A stretch of DNA of 7,048 nt from Bryobacteraceae bacterium (lineage in GTDB: Bacteria; Acidobacteriota; Terriglobia; Bryobacterales; Bryobacteraceae), in contig JANXXV010000725.1 in NCBI GenBank assembly GCA_025350445.1, forward strand, positions 1 to 7,048, written 5' to 3'. Under the pieces are notes generated by a model. It did not search any database. It was not told the origin of the DNA and was given only the letters and a program-made list of their open reading frames with translations. Of this stretch, positions 1 to 6,746 are shown piece after piece (the first letter of the stretch is position 1; each line of letters begins with the position of its first letter). The position numbers were made by a program, and so were the translations under genes.

Positions 1-889
1 CGACCGGGCCGCCGAACGAACCGCCATAGTTGCGGAAGGGCTGGTCGGTAATGCCCTGGCCGTTGCGGTTGTTGAAGAAGGTATTGGCCAGCCAATCGGT
101 CTGGCGCATGTAGCCAAGTAGCGACCCGTGATAGATATTGCCGCCGGACTTTACATACGTATTGAACACGCCGCCGCCGGTGCGGCCCATTTCCGCGTCA
201 TAGGTACCGGTCTGGACTTTCATTTCCGAGACGGCTTCCAGGGACGGGATGATGATGGCGCGATTGGCAAAGTCTGTGATCGGCACGCCGTCGAGCAGAT
301 AGTTGTTGCCGCGGACCGGGCCCCCGTTGATTGAAATCTGGGACGAGCCGGACTGGTCCTGCATGCGGTTGTAGCCGGGGTTGCCTACCTGAACAACAGT
401 GGGCGCGAGGCGGGACATCATGAATGGATTGCGGCCGAGGTTGGGAAGATCGATCAGTTTCTGGCGGTCGATCACCTGTCCCTGCGAGGCGTTGGACGTC
501 TCAAGCAAGGGGACTTCTTCGGTGACCATGACGCTTTCGGTAACCTGGCCGACTTCCAGTTTTGCATTGATGGTGACGAACTGCTGGGTTGCGACGATAA
601 CGCCTTTCCGTTCGAAGCGTTTGAACCCTGGCGCTTCGGTGACCAGAGTAAAGGTGGACGGTGTGACCGAGGCGAAGTTGAATTCACCGGCGGCGTTAGT
701 GATGGTGGAGCGCGTGAGATTGGTGCTTTCGTCAATCATCGTCACTTTTGCTTCCGCAATGACGCTGCCCTGGGCGTCCATCGCGGAACCGCGCAAGCCG
801 CCATAGATGGATTGAGCGTTTAAGCTGACATTCATGACGCACAGTGCCGCAACGAGCGGTAGTGCCCGGAGTCCTGTTACAGCTTTCAT
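1..889 (-). CDS. TonB-dependent receptor with carboxypeptidase-regulatory-like domain (Oar-like), N-terminal part
   Basis: Reading the reverse strand from the ATG at 889-887 gives 296 uninterrupted residues that run off the left edge, so the barrel is missing. Residues 1-25 form a signal peptide (MKAVTGLRALPL..., likely cut after SLNA). Residues about 28-115 are a carboxypeptidase-regulatory-like beta-sandwich, with the typical core AAGEFNFASV followed by APGFKRFE. Residues about 118-250 are a TonB plug: DRQKLIDLPNLGRNPF, then INGG, NNYLLDGVPITD and the TGTYDAEMGRTGGG stretch, which is characteristic of acidobacterial Oar-like receptors. From about residue 253 (YHGSLLGYMR) the outer-membrane barrel begins. 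Full-length relatives are usually near 1000 residues. The role is presumably energised uptake of, or binding to, a large substrate at the outer membrane; the substrate cannot be told from this part. AAGGGGA lies about 4 bases before the ATG and supports the start. It is transcribed divergently from the kinase cluster. The family call is firm; the substrate is unknown. Confidence 0.93.
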   Translation of the reverse strand, partial: MKAVTGLRALPLVAALCVMNVSLNAQSIYGGLRGSAMDAQGSVIAEAKVTMIDESTNLTRSTITNAAGEFNFASVTPSTFTLVTEAPGFKRFERKGVIVATQQFVTINAKLEVGQVTESVMVTEEVPLLETSNASQGQVIDRQKLIDLPNLGRNPFMMSRLAPTVVQVGNPGYNRMQDQSGSSQISINGGPVRGNNYLLDGVPITDFANRAIIIPSLEAVSEMKVQTGTYDAEMGRTGGGVFNTYVKSGGNIYHGSLLGYMRQTDWLANTFFNNRNGQGITDQPFRNYGGSFGGPV

Positions 890-999
890 GGTTTTCCCCT
901 TGAGATGTGCGAGATTCGGCGCTGTGGAGACTGGGAGCGCGTTGATCTGCAGCACGGGGCAGGCGAGAGGCTCTGAGAGATCCATGGAAACAACCACGG

Positions 1000-1015
1000 C
1001 GGGGAACAAGCCCCG
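1000..1015 (-). other. Small GC-rich hairpin in the receptor leader
   Basis: Five perfectly paired bases (CGGGG/CCCCG) close a 6-base loop inside the presumed leader of the receptor transcript. It is not followed by a U-tract on the minus strand, so it is not an intrinsic terminator. It does not fit any riboswitch class I recognise, and it may be fortuitous in GC-rich DNA. Confidence 0.25.
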
Positions 1016-1042
1016 GGCCTCATCGTGCGATCAATTTACCTC

Positions 1043-1072
1043 AGTATAGGACACCGATCGGGTGCAAGCCAA
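1043..1072 (-). promoter_or_regulatory. Candidate sigma70 promoter for the TonB-dependent receptor gene
   Basis: On the minus strand TTGGCT (1072-1067) is followed after 18 bases by TATACT (1048-1043), a good match to the -10 consensus. Transcription would start near 1036 and give a leader of about 147 bases before the ATG at 889. The promoter was picked by eye; acidobacterial promoters are poorly characterised, so this is tentative. Confidence 0.4.
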
Positions 1073-1226
1073 CGGAAATTCAGGGGAGGCCGATAGAAAC
1101 TCTTTATGGACGATATGGAGTGCAACAGATCGGTTCCGCCTATCTTCGATTAAAGTTATCCGATTCCGGCTCCGATAAGACACTTTGGGAGCGAGCGGAG
1201 TCTTCCTACGGTCTTCTGGTGTATAT

Positions 1227-1595
1227 ATGTTGATTCTATTGCACTTATCCCATTTCAGATTTTGCCTTTCCGGAGTGCTGCTGCTGGCCAGTTCCGCGGG
1301 CGAGATGAGGGCATCCGGGAGTTACATGGTGCACCCGGTTCGTCCACCGGAGCGGCTGGTCGAAGACTCCCAAAAGTATGAACTGGGTAAGACGATCTTT
1401 TTCGGGAAGGCGCCGCTCAGGGAACAGGCAAGCGCGGACAGGGCCGCGCAGCGGAGCGTGCTGGCGGGGCTTCAGGAGCGGCTACCGGCGAGGGTGAAGA
1501 AGACGGTCGACTTACCGGGTCTGTCCGGAAAACTGTCGGATGACCAGTTGATCGCTCTGCAGCATTTTCTCCGGGTTCGGCACAAAATCGATTGA
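1227..1595 (+). CDS. Small putative secreted protein of unknown function
   Basis: This gives 122 residues from the ATG at 1227. The N-terminus (MLILLHLSHFRF, then CLSGVLLLASSAG) looks like a signal peptide, so the mature protein would be about 95 residues in the periplasm or outside. The mature part has VHPVRPPERLVEDSQKYELG, then KTIFFGKAPL, and ends in PARVKKTVDLPGLSGKLSDD and LIALQHFLRVRHKID. The 'YELGKTIFFGK' and 'LSGKLSDDQLIALQHFL' stretches resemble the first and last helices of class I cytochrome c domains, but there is no CxxCH, so it should not bind haem covalently. This resemblance is only an impression. The start is uncertain: TTG 1185 is an in-frame alternative and neither has a clear ribosome binding site. 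The gene ends 29 bases before the kinase on the same strand, so co-transcription, and possibly a role in the kinase's extracytoplasmic sensing, is plausible. Confidence 0.6.
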   Translation: MLILLHLSHFRFCLSGVLLLASSAGEMRASGSYMVHPVRPPERLVEDSQKYELGKTIFFGKAPLREQASADRAAQRSVLAGLQERLPARVKKTVDLPGLSGKLSDDQLIALQHFLRVRHKID

Positions 1596-1624
1596 GTATC
1601 GATTAGACGGGATCGTGACACTGT

Positions 1625-3661
1625 GTGGCCATGCGAATGAATTCCGAACGCACATCAGAGCGGCGGCGGTTTAGCTTTCGGCTACGGCTGACGGGCTTCG
1701 CGCTTCTATTGATTGCCGTTTCGATGGGTGCGGCGTCAATCCTGGCCTATGTAGTTTCAAAGAATACGCTGGAGAAGCATCTGCAAAACGAGCTTCTAGC
1801 GATTGTAAAGACGGCGGCGCCGATGGTGGACGGGGACCTTCTGCCATTGATTTACGAAAGTGCTTCCGGCGAAATGGCAGGGGCGGATGAATTCGAAGAA
1901 ATTCGCGGGCTGCTCGAAAAGATCAAGAAGAGCAATGGGATGGAGAGCCGGGGAAGTCCGATTTATGTGATGCGGCCGGCAGCCGATTTCGCCACCAGCG
2001 GCAAGCTGGAATTTGTGGTAATGACAGATCGGGACAGCCGAGGCCGTTATTTTGTCGGGAGCAGGCTGGCCGGACGAACGCACTATTACCAGGCGCTGCA
2101 AGGGGCCGCTTCGAGTTCTGGAATTTACAGTGATGCGGAGGGGGTCTGGATCTCGGCGGCAGCGCCGGTGCGCAACAGCCGCGGCGAGATAGCGGGGATA
2201 GTTCAAGCCGACCGGCCGGTGAACTTCTTCTACCAGGAGGCGGGCAAACAGGCGGAGTATATCCTGTTCGCCGCACTTGCCAGCCTGTTCGTGTCGACGG
2301 TGATAGCCGCCGGGTTCGCTCGAAGTATGGCGCGGCCGGTGCAGAAGCTGGTGAAGGCAACCAGGCTTCTGGCCGAAGGAAAACTGGATCATCAGGTGCG
2401 GCTGAACCGTAACGATGAACTGGGAGATTTGGGTGACAGCATCAATCGGATGGCGAACCAGATCCGCGTGGCCCGCGACAAATTGCTGGCTCATCAGGCG
2501 GAACTAGCCGAGGCCTGGAAAGGAGCCGAAGCCGCCAGCCGCGCCAAGAGCCAGTTCCTGGCGAATATGAGCCACGAGATCCGCACGCCCATTAACGGCG
2601 TCCTTGGAATGACGGAACTGGCGCTCGACACCGATTTGACGCCAGAGCAGCGTGACTATCTGCTGACGGCGAAGAGTTCCGCCGATTCGCTGCTGTCGGT
2701 GATAAACGACGTTCTGGATTTCTCGAAAATCGAGGCCGGCAAGCTGGAATTCGATCCAATAGAATTCCAGTTGAAATCGGGTATTGAAGCGGTTCTGAGA
2801 ACCTTGGCGCTGCGGGCCCATGAGAAGGGGCTGGAATTGCTCTTCCGGCTCGATCCCGAAGTGCCTGCCGTCCTGATAGGCGATCCGGGCCGTTTGCGGC
2901 AGGTACTGGTGAATCTGGCGGGTAACGCGGTTAAGTTTACGGGGCGCGGGGAAGTTTCCATCGACGTGACGGTCGAATGCCGGCACGACACAGAGGCAAC
3001 GCTGCATTTCACCATCGCGGACACCGGAATCGGCATTCCCAAAGAAAAACTGGAAGGCATTTTCGAGCCGTTCGCGCAAGTGGACGGTTCTTCGACACGG
3101 CGCTACGGCGGAACGGGGCTGGGACTGAGTATCTCCGAGCAGTTGGTGGGGATGATGGGGGGACGGATTTGGATTGAGAGTGAATTGGATAGGGGCAGTA
3201 TTTTCCATTTCACGGCGCGGTTCGGCCTGCCCGCCCGGCAGCCGGCGTTTGGCGCCGTGGCGGACCCGGCCGAGCAATCCCTACTCCGCGGGTTGCGGGT
3301 ATTGATTGTGGACGACAACGCCAAGAATGCGGCCATCCTGACTGAAACTCTTGCGGGCTGGGGTGTAGAGGCGACGGCGGCGGAAAGTGCAAGAGCGGCA
3401 TTTCCAATCCTGGTAAGGGAATCCGCCGCGGGCAATTTTTTTCCGGTGATTCTCTTAGACTCCCGAATGCCGGACGAGGACGGTTTCGCGCTGGCACAAA
3501 GGATCAGGAACGACCCGGCGATCCGCGGCGAAATAGTCATGATGCTCAGTTCCCCGGACTTGGGGGGCGATGCGATTCGTTGCCGGGACCTGGGGATTCG
3601 AAGATATCTTGTCAAACCGGTAAGACAAGCCGAGCTGCTTGCGCAACTCTGCACGCGCTGA
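1625..3661 (+). CDS. Membrane-bound hybrid sensor histidine kinase (sensor-HAMP-HisKA-HATPase-REC)
   Basis: A 678-residue two-component kinase. Membrane segments lie at about 23-45 and 212-233 and enclose a sensor of about 165 residues that looks Cache-like ([42 protein letters not shown]), so it probably reads an extracytoplasmic small molecule. A HAMP domain follows at about 232-285, then HisKA with the phosphoacceptor His317 in [14 protein letters not shown]. The HATPase domain has N-box Asn434 ([10 protein letters not shown]), a G1 box DTGIG (466-470) and a G2 box GGTGLGLS. The receiver domain starts near 557 with the acid pair Asp563/Asp564, phosphorylation site Asp612 ([11 protein letters not shown]), Ser642/643 and Lys664 (VKP), so it appears competent. 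It ends abruptly right after the last helix, and a second receiver follows in the -1 frame. The start could be GTG 1625 or ATG 1631 or 1637; none has a strong ribosome binding site. The upstream small gene may share its transcript. The ligand is unknown. Confidence 0.93.
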   Translation: MAMRMNSERTSERRRFSFRLRLTGFALLLIAVSMGAASILAYVVSKNTLEKHLQNELLAIVKTAAPMVDGDLLPLIYESASGEMAGADEFEEIRGLLEKIKKSNGMESRGSPIYVMRPAADFATSGKLEFVVMTDRDSRGRYFVGSRLAGRTHYYQALQGAASSSGIYSDAEGVWISAAAPVRNSRGEIAGIVQADRPVNFFYQEAGKQAEYILFAALASLFVSTVIAAGFARSMARPVQKLVKATRLLAEGKLDHQVRLNRNDELGDLGDSINRMANQIRVARDKLLAHQAELAEAWKGAEAASRAKSQFLANMSHEIRTPINGVLGMTELALDTDLTPEQRDYLLTAKSSADSLLSVINDVLDFSKIEAGKLEFDPIEFQLKSGIEAVLRTLALRAHEKGLELLFRLDPEVPAVLIGDPGRLRQVLVNLAGNAVKFTGRGEVSIDVTVECRHDTEATLHFTIADTGIGIPKEKLEGIFEPFAQVDGSSTRRYGGTGLGLSISEQLVGMMGGRIWIESELDRGSIFHFTARFGLPARQPAFGAVADPAEQSLLRGLRVLIVDDNAKNAAILTETLAGWGVEATAAESARAAFPILVRESAAGNFFPVILLDSRMPDEDGFALAQRIRNDPAIRGEIVMMLSSPDLGGDAIRCRDLGIRRYLVKPVRQAELLAQLCTR

Positions 3662-3663
3662 GA

Positions 3664-4149
3664 ATGGATGCCGGGGCAAGATTGATACGCCTGGCTATCG
3701 GGGCGCGCAAGGAAACCAAGCACTCGCGGGCTCGGCTGTTGCTGGCCGAAGATAACCTCACGAATCAGAAATTGGTAGTGGAACTATTGACGAAGAAAGG
3801 TTATTCAGTTGTTGTCGCCGCCGACGGTCTAAAAGCAATAGAGCAGTTCCAGCATCAGCGATTCGATGCTGTTCTGATGGACATCCAAATGCCTCAATTG
3901 GGAGGCCTCGATGCGACGGCCGCTATCCGAAAATTGGAGAAACCAACCGGCGGACGGACACCCATTATCGCGCTGACGGCCCACTCCATGAAAGGCGACC
4001 GCGAGCGATGTCTGGAAGCGGGCATGGACGACTATCTCGCCAAGCCAATCCGGGCACAGGAGCTGTTTGAAAAGATTGAAAAGTGGGTAAGACTCCCGGA
4101 GAGCCGGGGACCCTCACCATCGATTGAAGCCGCTGCGCTGCGTCCATGA
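3664..4149 (+). CDS. Receiver-domain protein (REC), possibly the detached second receiver of the upstream hybrid kinase
   Basis: From the ATG two bases after the kinase TGA, this reads 161 residues. It is a complete CheY-like receiver: acid pair Glu29/Asp30 (LLLAEDNLTNQK), phosphorylation site Asp73 (LMDIQMP), Thr105 (ALTAHSMK) and Lys127 (AKPI). There is no DNA-binding, enzymatic or HPt domain; the last 20 residues (PESRGPSPSIEAAALRP) look like a disordered tail. About 28 residues precede the acid pair, far more than in stand-alone CheY proteins, and that segment (GARKETKHSRARLLLAEDN) resembles the linker between receivers in two-receiver acidobacterial kinases. The frame is -1 relative to the kinase, and the same frame stays open upstream to at least 3580. 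Two readings fit: termination-reinitiation coupling on TGA-GA-ATG (no real Shine-Dalgarno), or a one-base loss that split a single longer kinase. It is convergent with oxyR, 25 bases apart. Confidence 0.8.
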   Translation: MDAGARLIRLAIGARKETKHSRARLLLAEDNLTNQKLVVELLTKKGYSVVVAADGLKAIEQFQHQRFDAVLMDIQMPQLGGLDATAAIRKLEKPTGGRTPIIALTAHSMKGDRERCLEAGMDDYLAKPIRAQELFEKIEKWVRLPESRGPSPSIEAAALRP

Positions 4150-4174
4150 AGGAACCGGATCTTCGCCGGCTGCG

Positions 4175-5071
4175 TCAGGCTGGCTGCTCGAGCTTCACTT
4201 GCCGTGCGTTTTCGCGCAGCCAGGCAATAAACGCCTTCTGAGACTTGCCGGCAAAGTGCCTGCGGACCTGCACGTAACCGATACGGCGGAAACTGGGCTT
4301 GTCGAGCTTGAGAATTTTGCATTTGCCGGCATGTGGGGCGGCCATGGACGGAATCAGGCTGACTCCGTAGCCGGCTGCAACCAAGGGAAAAATGCTGGCG
4401 AATTGATCGCTTTCGAATATCGATCTCAGTTCCAGGTTCGCCTTGTGACAGGCGGTAAGAACAGTATCGCGGAAACAGTGCCCTTCCTTGAGAAGAAGCA
4501 TTCGTTCGTGACGCAGTTGGCTAAGACTGACGGCCGGATATCGCGCCATGGGATGATCCGGCGTGACTGCCAGCAGGATTTCTTCCCGGAATAACTCGCT
4601 GCAAACGATATCCGGGCTGGCGACGGGTAGCGCGATGACTGCCAGATCCAGGTCTCCGGATCGAAGCCGTTCCAACAGACGGGCGGTTGTGTCTTCCAGC
4701 AGCCGGAGAGTCATATTCGGGTACGTCTGCACAATCGCTGGAAGCCGGGGCGCCAAAAAGAAAGGCATGATGGTGGGAATGCAACCGACACGCAGTTCGC
4801 CCTGCACGCCTTCAAGCAAACTCTGCGCTTCCGATTTCGCCGCCGCCACTTCCTGAAGCACCGCCAGCGCCCTTGGCAGCAGCGCGTCCCCGATCAATGT
4901 CAACCTCACACTGCGGCCGAGCCGTTCAAAGAGCGGTCCGGCGAGTTCCGTTTCCAGTTTATGAATCTGTTGGGAGAGCGACGGCTGGGATACCTCTTCC
5001 TGTTCAGCGGCCTTGGTGAAACTACCTGTCCTCACGACGGCGCAAAAATAACGCAACTGTTGCAATTCCAC
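4175..5071 (-). CDS. oxyR: OxyR, LysR-family hydrogen peroxide sensor and activator
   Basis: From GTG 5071 this is 298 residues, close to E. coli OxyR (305). An N-terminal winged helix-turn-helix (about 5-60: LRYFCAVVRTGSFTKAAEQ, then VSQPSLSQQIHKLE) is followed by the LysR effector domain. The redox pair is intact in EGHCFRDTVLTAC: Cys199 and Cys208, nine residues apart and at the same numbers as in E. coli OxyR. His198, Thr100 (CIPT) and a Thr at 128/129 match the known peroxide pocket. In the family, peroxide oxidises Cys199 to form a disulfide with Cys208, switching on catalase and related genes. An in-frame ATG at 5125 would add 18 residues (MTIPATLRLLVALRHKGA), but that region contains part of the OxyR operator. 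AAAGGAG (5080-5074) sits just before GTG 5071 and 8 bases before an alternative TTG at 5065, so the exact start lies between these two. It is divergent from the catalase it probably controls, and may regulate itself through the shared operator. Confidence 0.93.
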   Translation of the reverse strand: MELQQLRYFCAVVRTGSFTKAAEQEEVSQPSLSQQIHKLETELAGPLFERLGRSVRLTLIGDALLPRALAVLQEVAAAKSEAQSLLEGVQGELRVGCIPTIMPFFLAPRLPAIVQTYPNMTLRLLEDTTARLLERLRSGDLDLAVIALPVASPDIVCSELFREEILLAVTPDHPMARYPAVSLSQLRHERMLLLKEGHCFRDTVLTACHKANLELRSIFESDQFASIFPLVAAGYGVSLIPSMAAPHAGKCKILKLDKPSFRRIGYVQVRRHFAGKSQKAFIAWLRENARQVKLEQPA

Positions 5072-5073
5072 TG

Positions 5074-5080
5074 CTCCTTT
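5074..5080 (-). promoter_or_regulatory. Shine-Dalgarno sequence deciding the oxyR start
   Basis: AAAGGAG on the minus strand is the only strong ribosome binding site near the oxyR N-terminus. It lies 2 bases before GTG 5071 (tight) and 8 bases before TTG 5065 (near ideal). Either start removes the unconserved extension from ATG 5125. Family alignment (the cysteines falling at 199/208) favours the GTG. Confidence 0.6.
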
Positions 5081-5117
5081 ATGCCGCAAAGCAACGAGCA
5101 AACGCAAGGTTGCGGGA

Positions 5118-5154
5118 ATAGTCATTCCCTATCGGTGCCATAGGTGGAAGAGGC
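5118..5154. promoter_or_regulatory. OxyR operator in the oxyR-catalase divergent region
   Basis: The known OxyR site is ATAG-n7-CTAT-n7-ATAG-n7-CTAT, contacted by a tetramer in four adjacent major grooves. Here ATAG (5118-5121), CTAT (5129-5132) and ATAG (5140-5143) match exactly with exact 7-base spacing. The fourth position (5151-5154) reads AGGC and does not match. The site ends directly before the candidate -35 of the catalase gene, as expected for an activator touching RNA polymerase, and lies about 47 bases upstream of the oxyR start, so it could also serve autoregulation. Confidence 0.85.
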
Positions 5155-5181
5155 TTGGTGGAATGGCAGCGAAGCTATACA
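5155..5181 (+). promoter_or_regulatory. Candidate OxyR-activated promoter of the catalase gene
   Basis: TTGGTG (5155-5160) and TATACA (5176-5181), 15 bases apart, form a weak promoter with a short spacer. Weak -35 elements are typical of activator-dependent promoters. It abuts the OxyR operator. The start would be near 5188, leaving a leader of only about 18 bases. No strong Shine-Dalgarno sequence precedes the catalase ATG (GGGCA lies 18 bases upstream). Confidence 0.5.
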
Positions 5182-5205
5182 CTCAGGGCACGTACTTGAA
5201 ACCCT

Positions 5206-6735
5206 ATGAAACCAATACTTCGAACCATTTTTCCACTAATGCTCACCGCGTGTTTTGCTTCCGCGCAACAGGCGGCGCTGACCACGAACACGGGAGCCCC
5301 GGTTGGGGACAACCAGAATTCCAAGACGGCCGGCGACAATGGGCCGGTGCTTCTGGAAGACGTCCACCTGATTGAGAAGCTCGCCAACTTCGATCGTGAG
5401 CGCATTCCAGAGCGCGTAGTTCACGCGCGCGGCGTGGGTGTCCATGGCGAGTTTGTGAGTTACGGCGACTTCTCGGCCAACACCAAGGCGAAGTTCCTGA
5501 GGGGCAAAGACAAGAAGACACCGGTGTTTGTGAGGTTCTCGACCGTGATCCACGGCGCCGCTTCCCCGGAAATTGCCCGGGACCCGCGCGGCTTCGCCAC
5601 GAAGTTCTACACCGAGGAAGGCAACTACGACCTTGTAGGGAACAACCTGCCTGTCTTCTTTATCCGCGACGCGATGAAATTTCCGGACATGGTTCACTCG
5701 CTGAAGCCGTCGCCGGTGGATAACCAGCAGAGCCCGAACCGGTTCTTCGATTTTTTCTCGCAGACACCCGAATCGACGCATATGTTGACGTTCGTGTATT
5801 CGGACCTTGGCATCGCGGCGAGTTTCCGCGAGATGAACGGCTTCGGGGTACACGCCTTCAAGTGGGTGAATGCGCAGGGCCAAGTAAAGTACGTGAAATA
5901 CAAGTGGACATCGCAGCAGGGCGTTCGCGGGTTAACGGCTGAAGAAGCCGAGAAGGTGGTGGCGAAGGACTGGCAGCATGCCACCAACGACATGTACCAC
6001 GCTATACGCGCCGGGGACTTTCCGTCCTGGGAACTTTCGGTGCAAATGATCGATCCGTCCGACCTGGATAAATTCGACTTCAACCCGCTGGATGCCACCA
6101 AGATCTGGCCGGATACGCTGGTGCCTTCGGTGAAGATCGGGAAAATGACACTCAACCGGTTGCCGGCCAATTTCTTTGAAGAAACCGAGCAATCGGCATT
6201 CTCGCCCGGCGACCTGGTGCCTGGCATTGAGGCTTCCGAGGACCGGTTGCTGCAGGGACGCCTGTTCTCCTACTTCGATACACAGCGTCATCGGGTCGGA
6301 GGAAATTTCCAGCAACTGGCAATCAATCGGCCGCTTTCTCCGGTGAATACTGGAAATCAATTCGGGGCATTTGCGGCTCGCGGGACGAAGTCGGATATCA
6401 ACTACGAGCCCAGCCAGGCGGACGCGATTACGTTCAAGGATACGCCGGCCGACCGCTATTCGACACGGCCCATCAATGGCCAGACGATGCAACGGGCCAT
6501 CGCCAAACAGAATAACTTTTCGCAGGCTGGCGATCTCTATCTTTCCTTTAGCGAAAAGGACCGGAGCCATTTGATTGAGAACCTGGCCGGTGATCTGAAG
6601 CAGGTCAAGTATCATAAGGTGCAGGTGATGATGGTGAGCCACTTCTACAAGGCAAACGCGGAGTATGGAACCCGGCTGGCGAAGGCTGTCGGGGTGGATC
6701 TGGACGAGATCAAGACGATGGCGAAGGCCGATTGA
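5206..6735 (+). CDS. katA: Exported monofunctional haem catalase (small-subunit type)
   Basis: This protein of 509 residues disproportionates hydrogen peroxide to water and oxygen. Catalytic residues line up with beef-liver catalase: distal His73 (ERVVHARGVG), Asn146 (LVGNNLPVFFIRD), and the proximal haem ligand Tyr356 with Arg352 (GRLFSYFDTQRHR). The length fits the small-subunit clade (about 480-500) plus a leader; there is no C-terminal flavodoxin-like domain. Residues 1-20 (MKPILRTIFPLMLTACFASA) form an export signal, absent from most cytoplasmic catalases, so it should act in the periplasm. Two processing routes are possible: signal peptidase I after ASA-20, or lipoprotein processing at Cys16, since LTAC matches a lipobox. 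The catalase core begins near residue 40. The gene is divergent from oxyR and directly downstream of an OxyR operator, so peroxide induction is strongly suggested. An ankyrin protein follows after 11 bases, almost certainly in the same operon. The symbol katA is by family; the exact locus name is not certain. Confidence 0.96.
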   Translation: MKPILRTIFPLMLTACFASAQQAALTTNTGAPVGDNQNSKTAGDNGPVLLEDVHLIEKLANFDRERIPERVVHARGVGVHGEFVSYGDFSANTKAKFLRGKDKKTPVFVRFSTVIHGAASPEIARDPRGFATKFYTEEGNYDLVGNNLPVFFIRDAMKFPDMVHSLKPSPVDNQQSPNRFFDFFSQTPESTHMLTFVYSDLGIAASFREMNGFGVHAFKWVNAQGQVKYVKYKWTSQQGVRGLTAEEAEKVVAKDWQHATNDMYHAIRAGDFPSWELSVQMIDPSDLDKFDFNPLDATKIWPDTLVPSVKIGKMTLNRLPANFFEETEQSAFSPGDLVPGIEASEDRLLQGRLFSYFDTQRHRVGGNFQQLAINRPLSPVNTGNQFGAFAARGTKSDINYEPSQADAITFKDTPADRYSTRPINGQTMQRAIAKQNNFSQAGDLYLSFSEKDRSHLIENLAGDLKQVKYHKVQVMMVSHFYKANAEYGTRLAKAVGVDLDEIKTMAKAD

Positions 6736-6736
6736 C

Positions 6737-6741
6737 AGGAG
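6737..6741 (+). promoter_or_regulatory. Ribosome binding site of the ankyrin gene
   Basis: AGGAG directly follows the catalase TGA and lies 5 bases before the ATG at 6747. It is the best-formed ribosome binding site in the window. It supports both the start and co-translation with the catalase from one transcript. Confidence 0.75.
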
Positions 6742-6746
6742 TCGAA

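Larger units (their letters stand above)
890..1226. other. Divergent intergenic region between the receptor gene and the small secreted protein gene
   Basis: This 337-base stretch holds no gene I can support. Toward the receptor (minus strand) it contains a candidate sigma70 promoter and a small GC hairpin in the presumed leader, listed separately. On the plus side it contains an imperfect inverted repeat (TTATC/GATAA, 1156-1178) and no clear promoter or ribosome binding site for the downstream gene. A TTG at 1185 opens the same frame as the small gene and would add 14 residues, but no Shine-Dalgarno sequence precedes it. Confidence 0.6.

Noticed and set aside
399..806. Open plus-strand frame of 135 codons
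   Set aside because: It lies entirely inside the receptor gene on the opposite strand, which has clear domains. The plus-strand translation shows no family features.
890..1036. Riboswitch in the long receptor leader
   Set aside because: I see one small hairpin but no conserved motif of cobalamin, TPP or other known riboswitch classes.
834..1049. Plus-strand frame of 71 codons crossing the receptor start
   Set aside because: It overlaps the receptor signal peptide and ribosome binding site, has no ribosome binding site of its own and gives no recognisable protein.
1796..3277. Long minus-strand frames (232 and 257 codons) opposite the kinase
   Set aside because: They are antisense shadows of a GC-rich kinase gene whose own frame carries all the conserved motifs.
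3562..3567. Run of six G as a site of slippage explaining the kinase/receiver frame change
   Set aside because: The first receiver remains correctly in frame well past this run ([10 protein letters not shown] with Lys664), so the frame change must occur after about 3620.
4155..4169. CCGG-n7-CCGG hairpin between the convergent receiver and oxyR genes as a terminator
   Set aside because: The stem is only 4 bases and no T-run follows on either strand.
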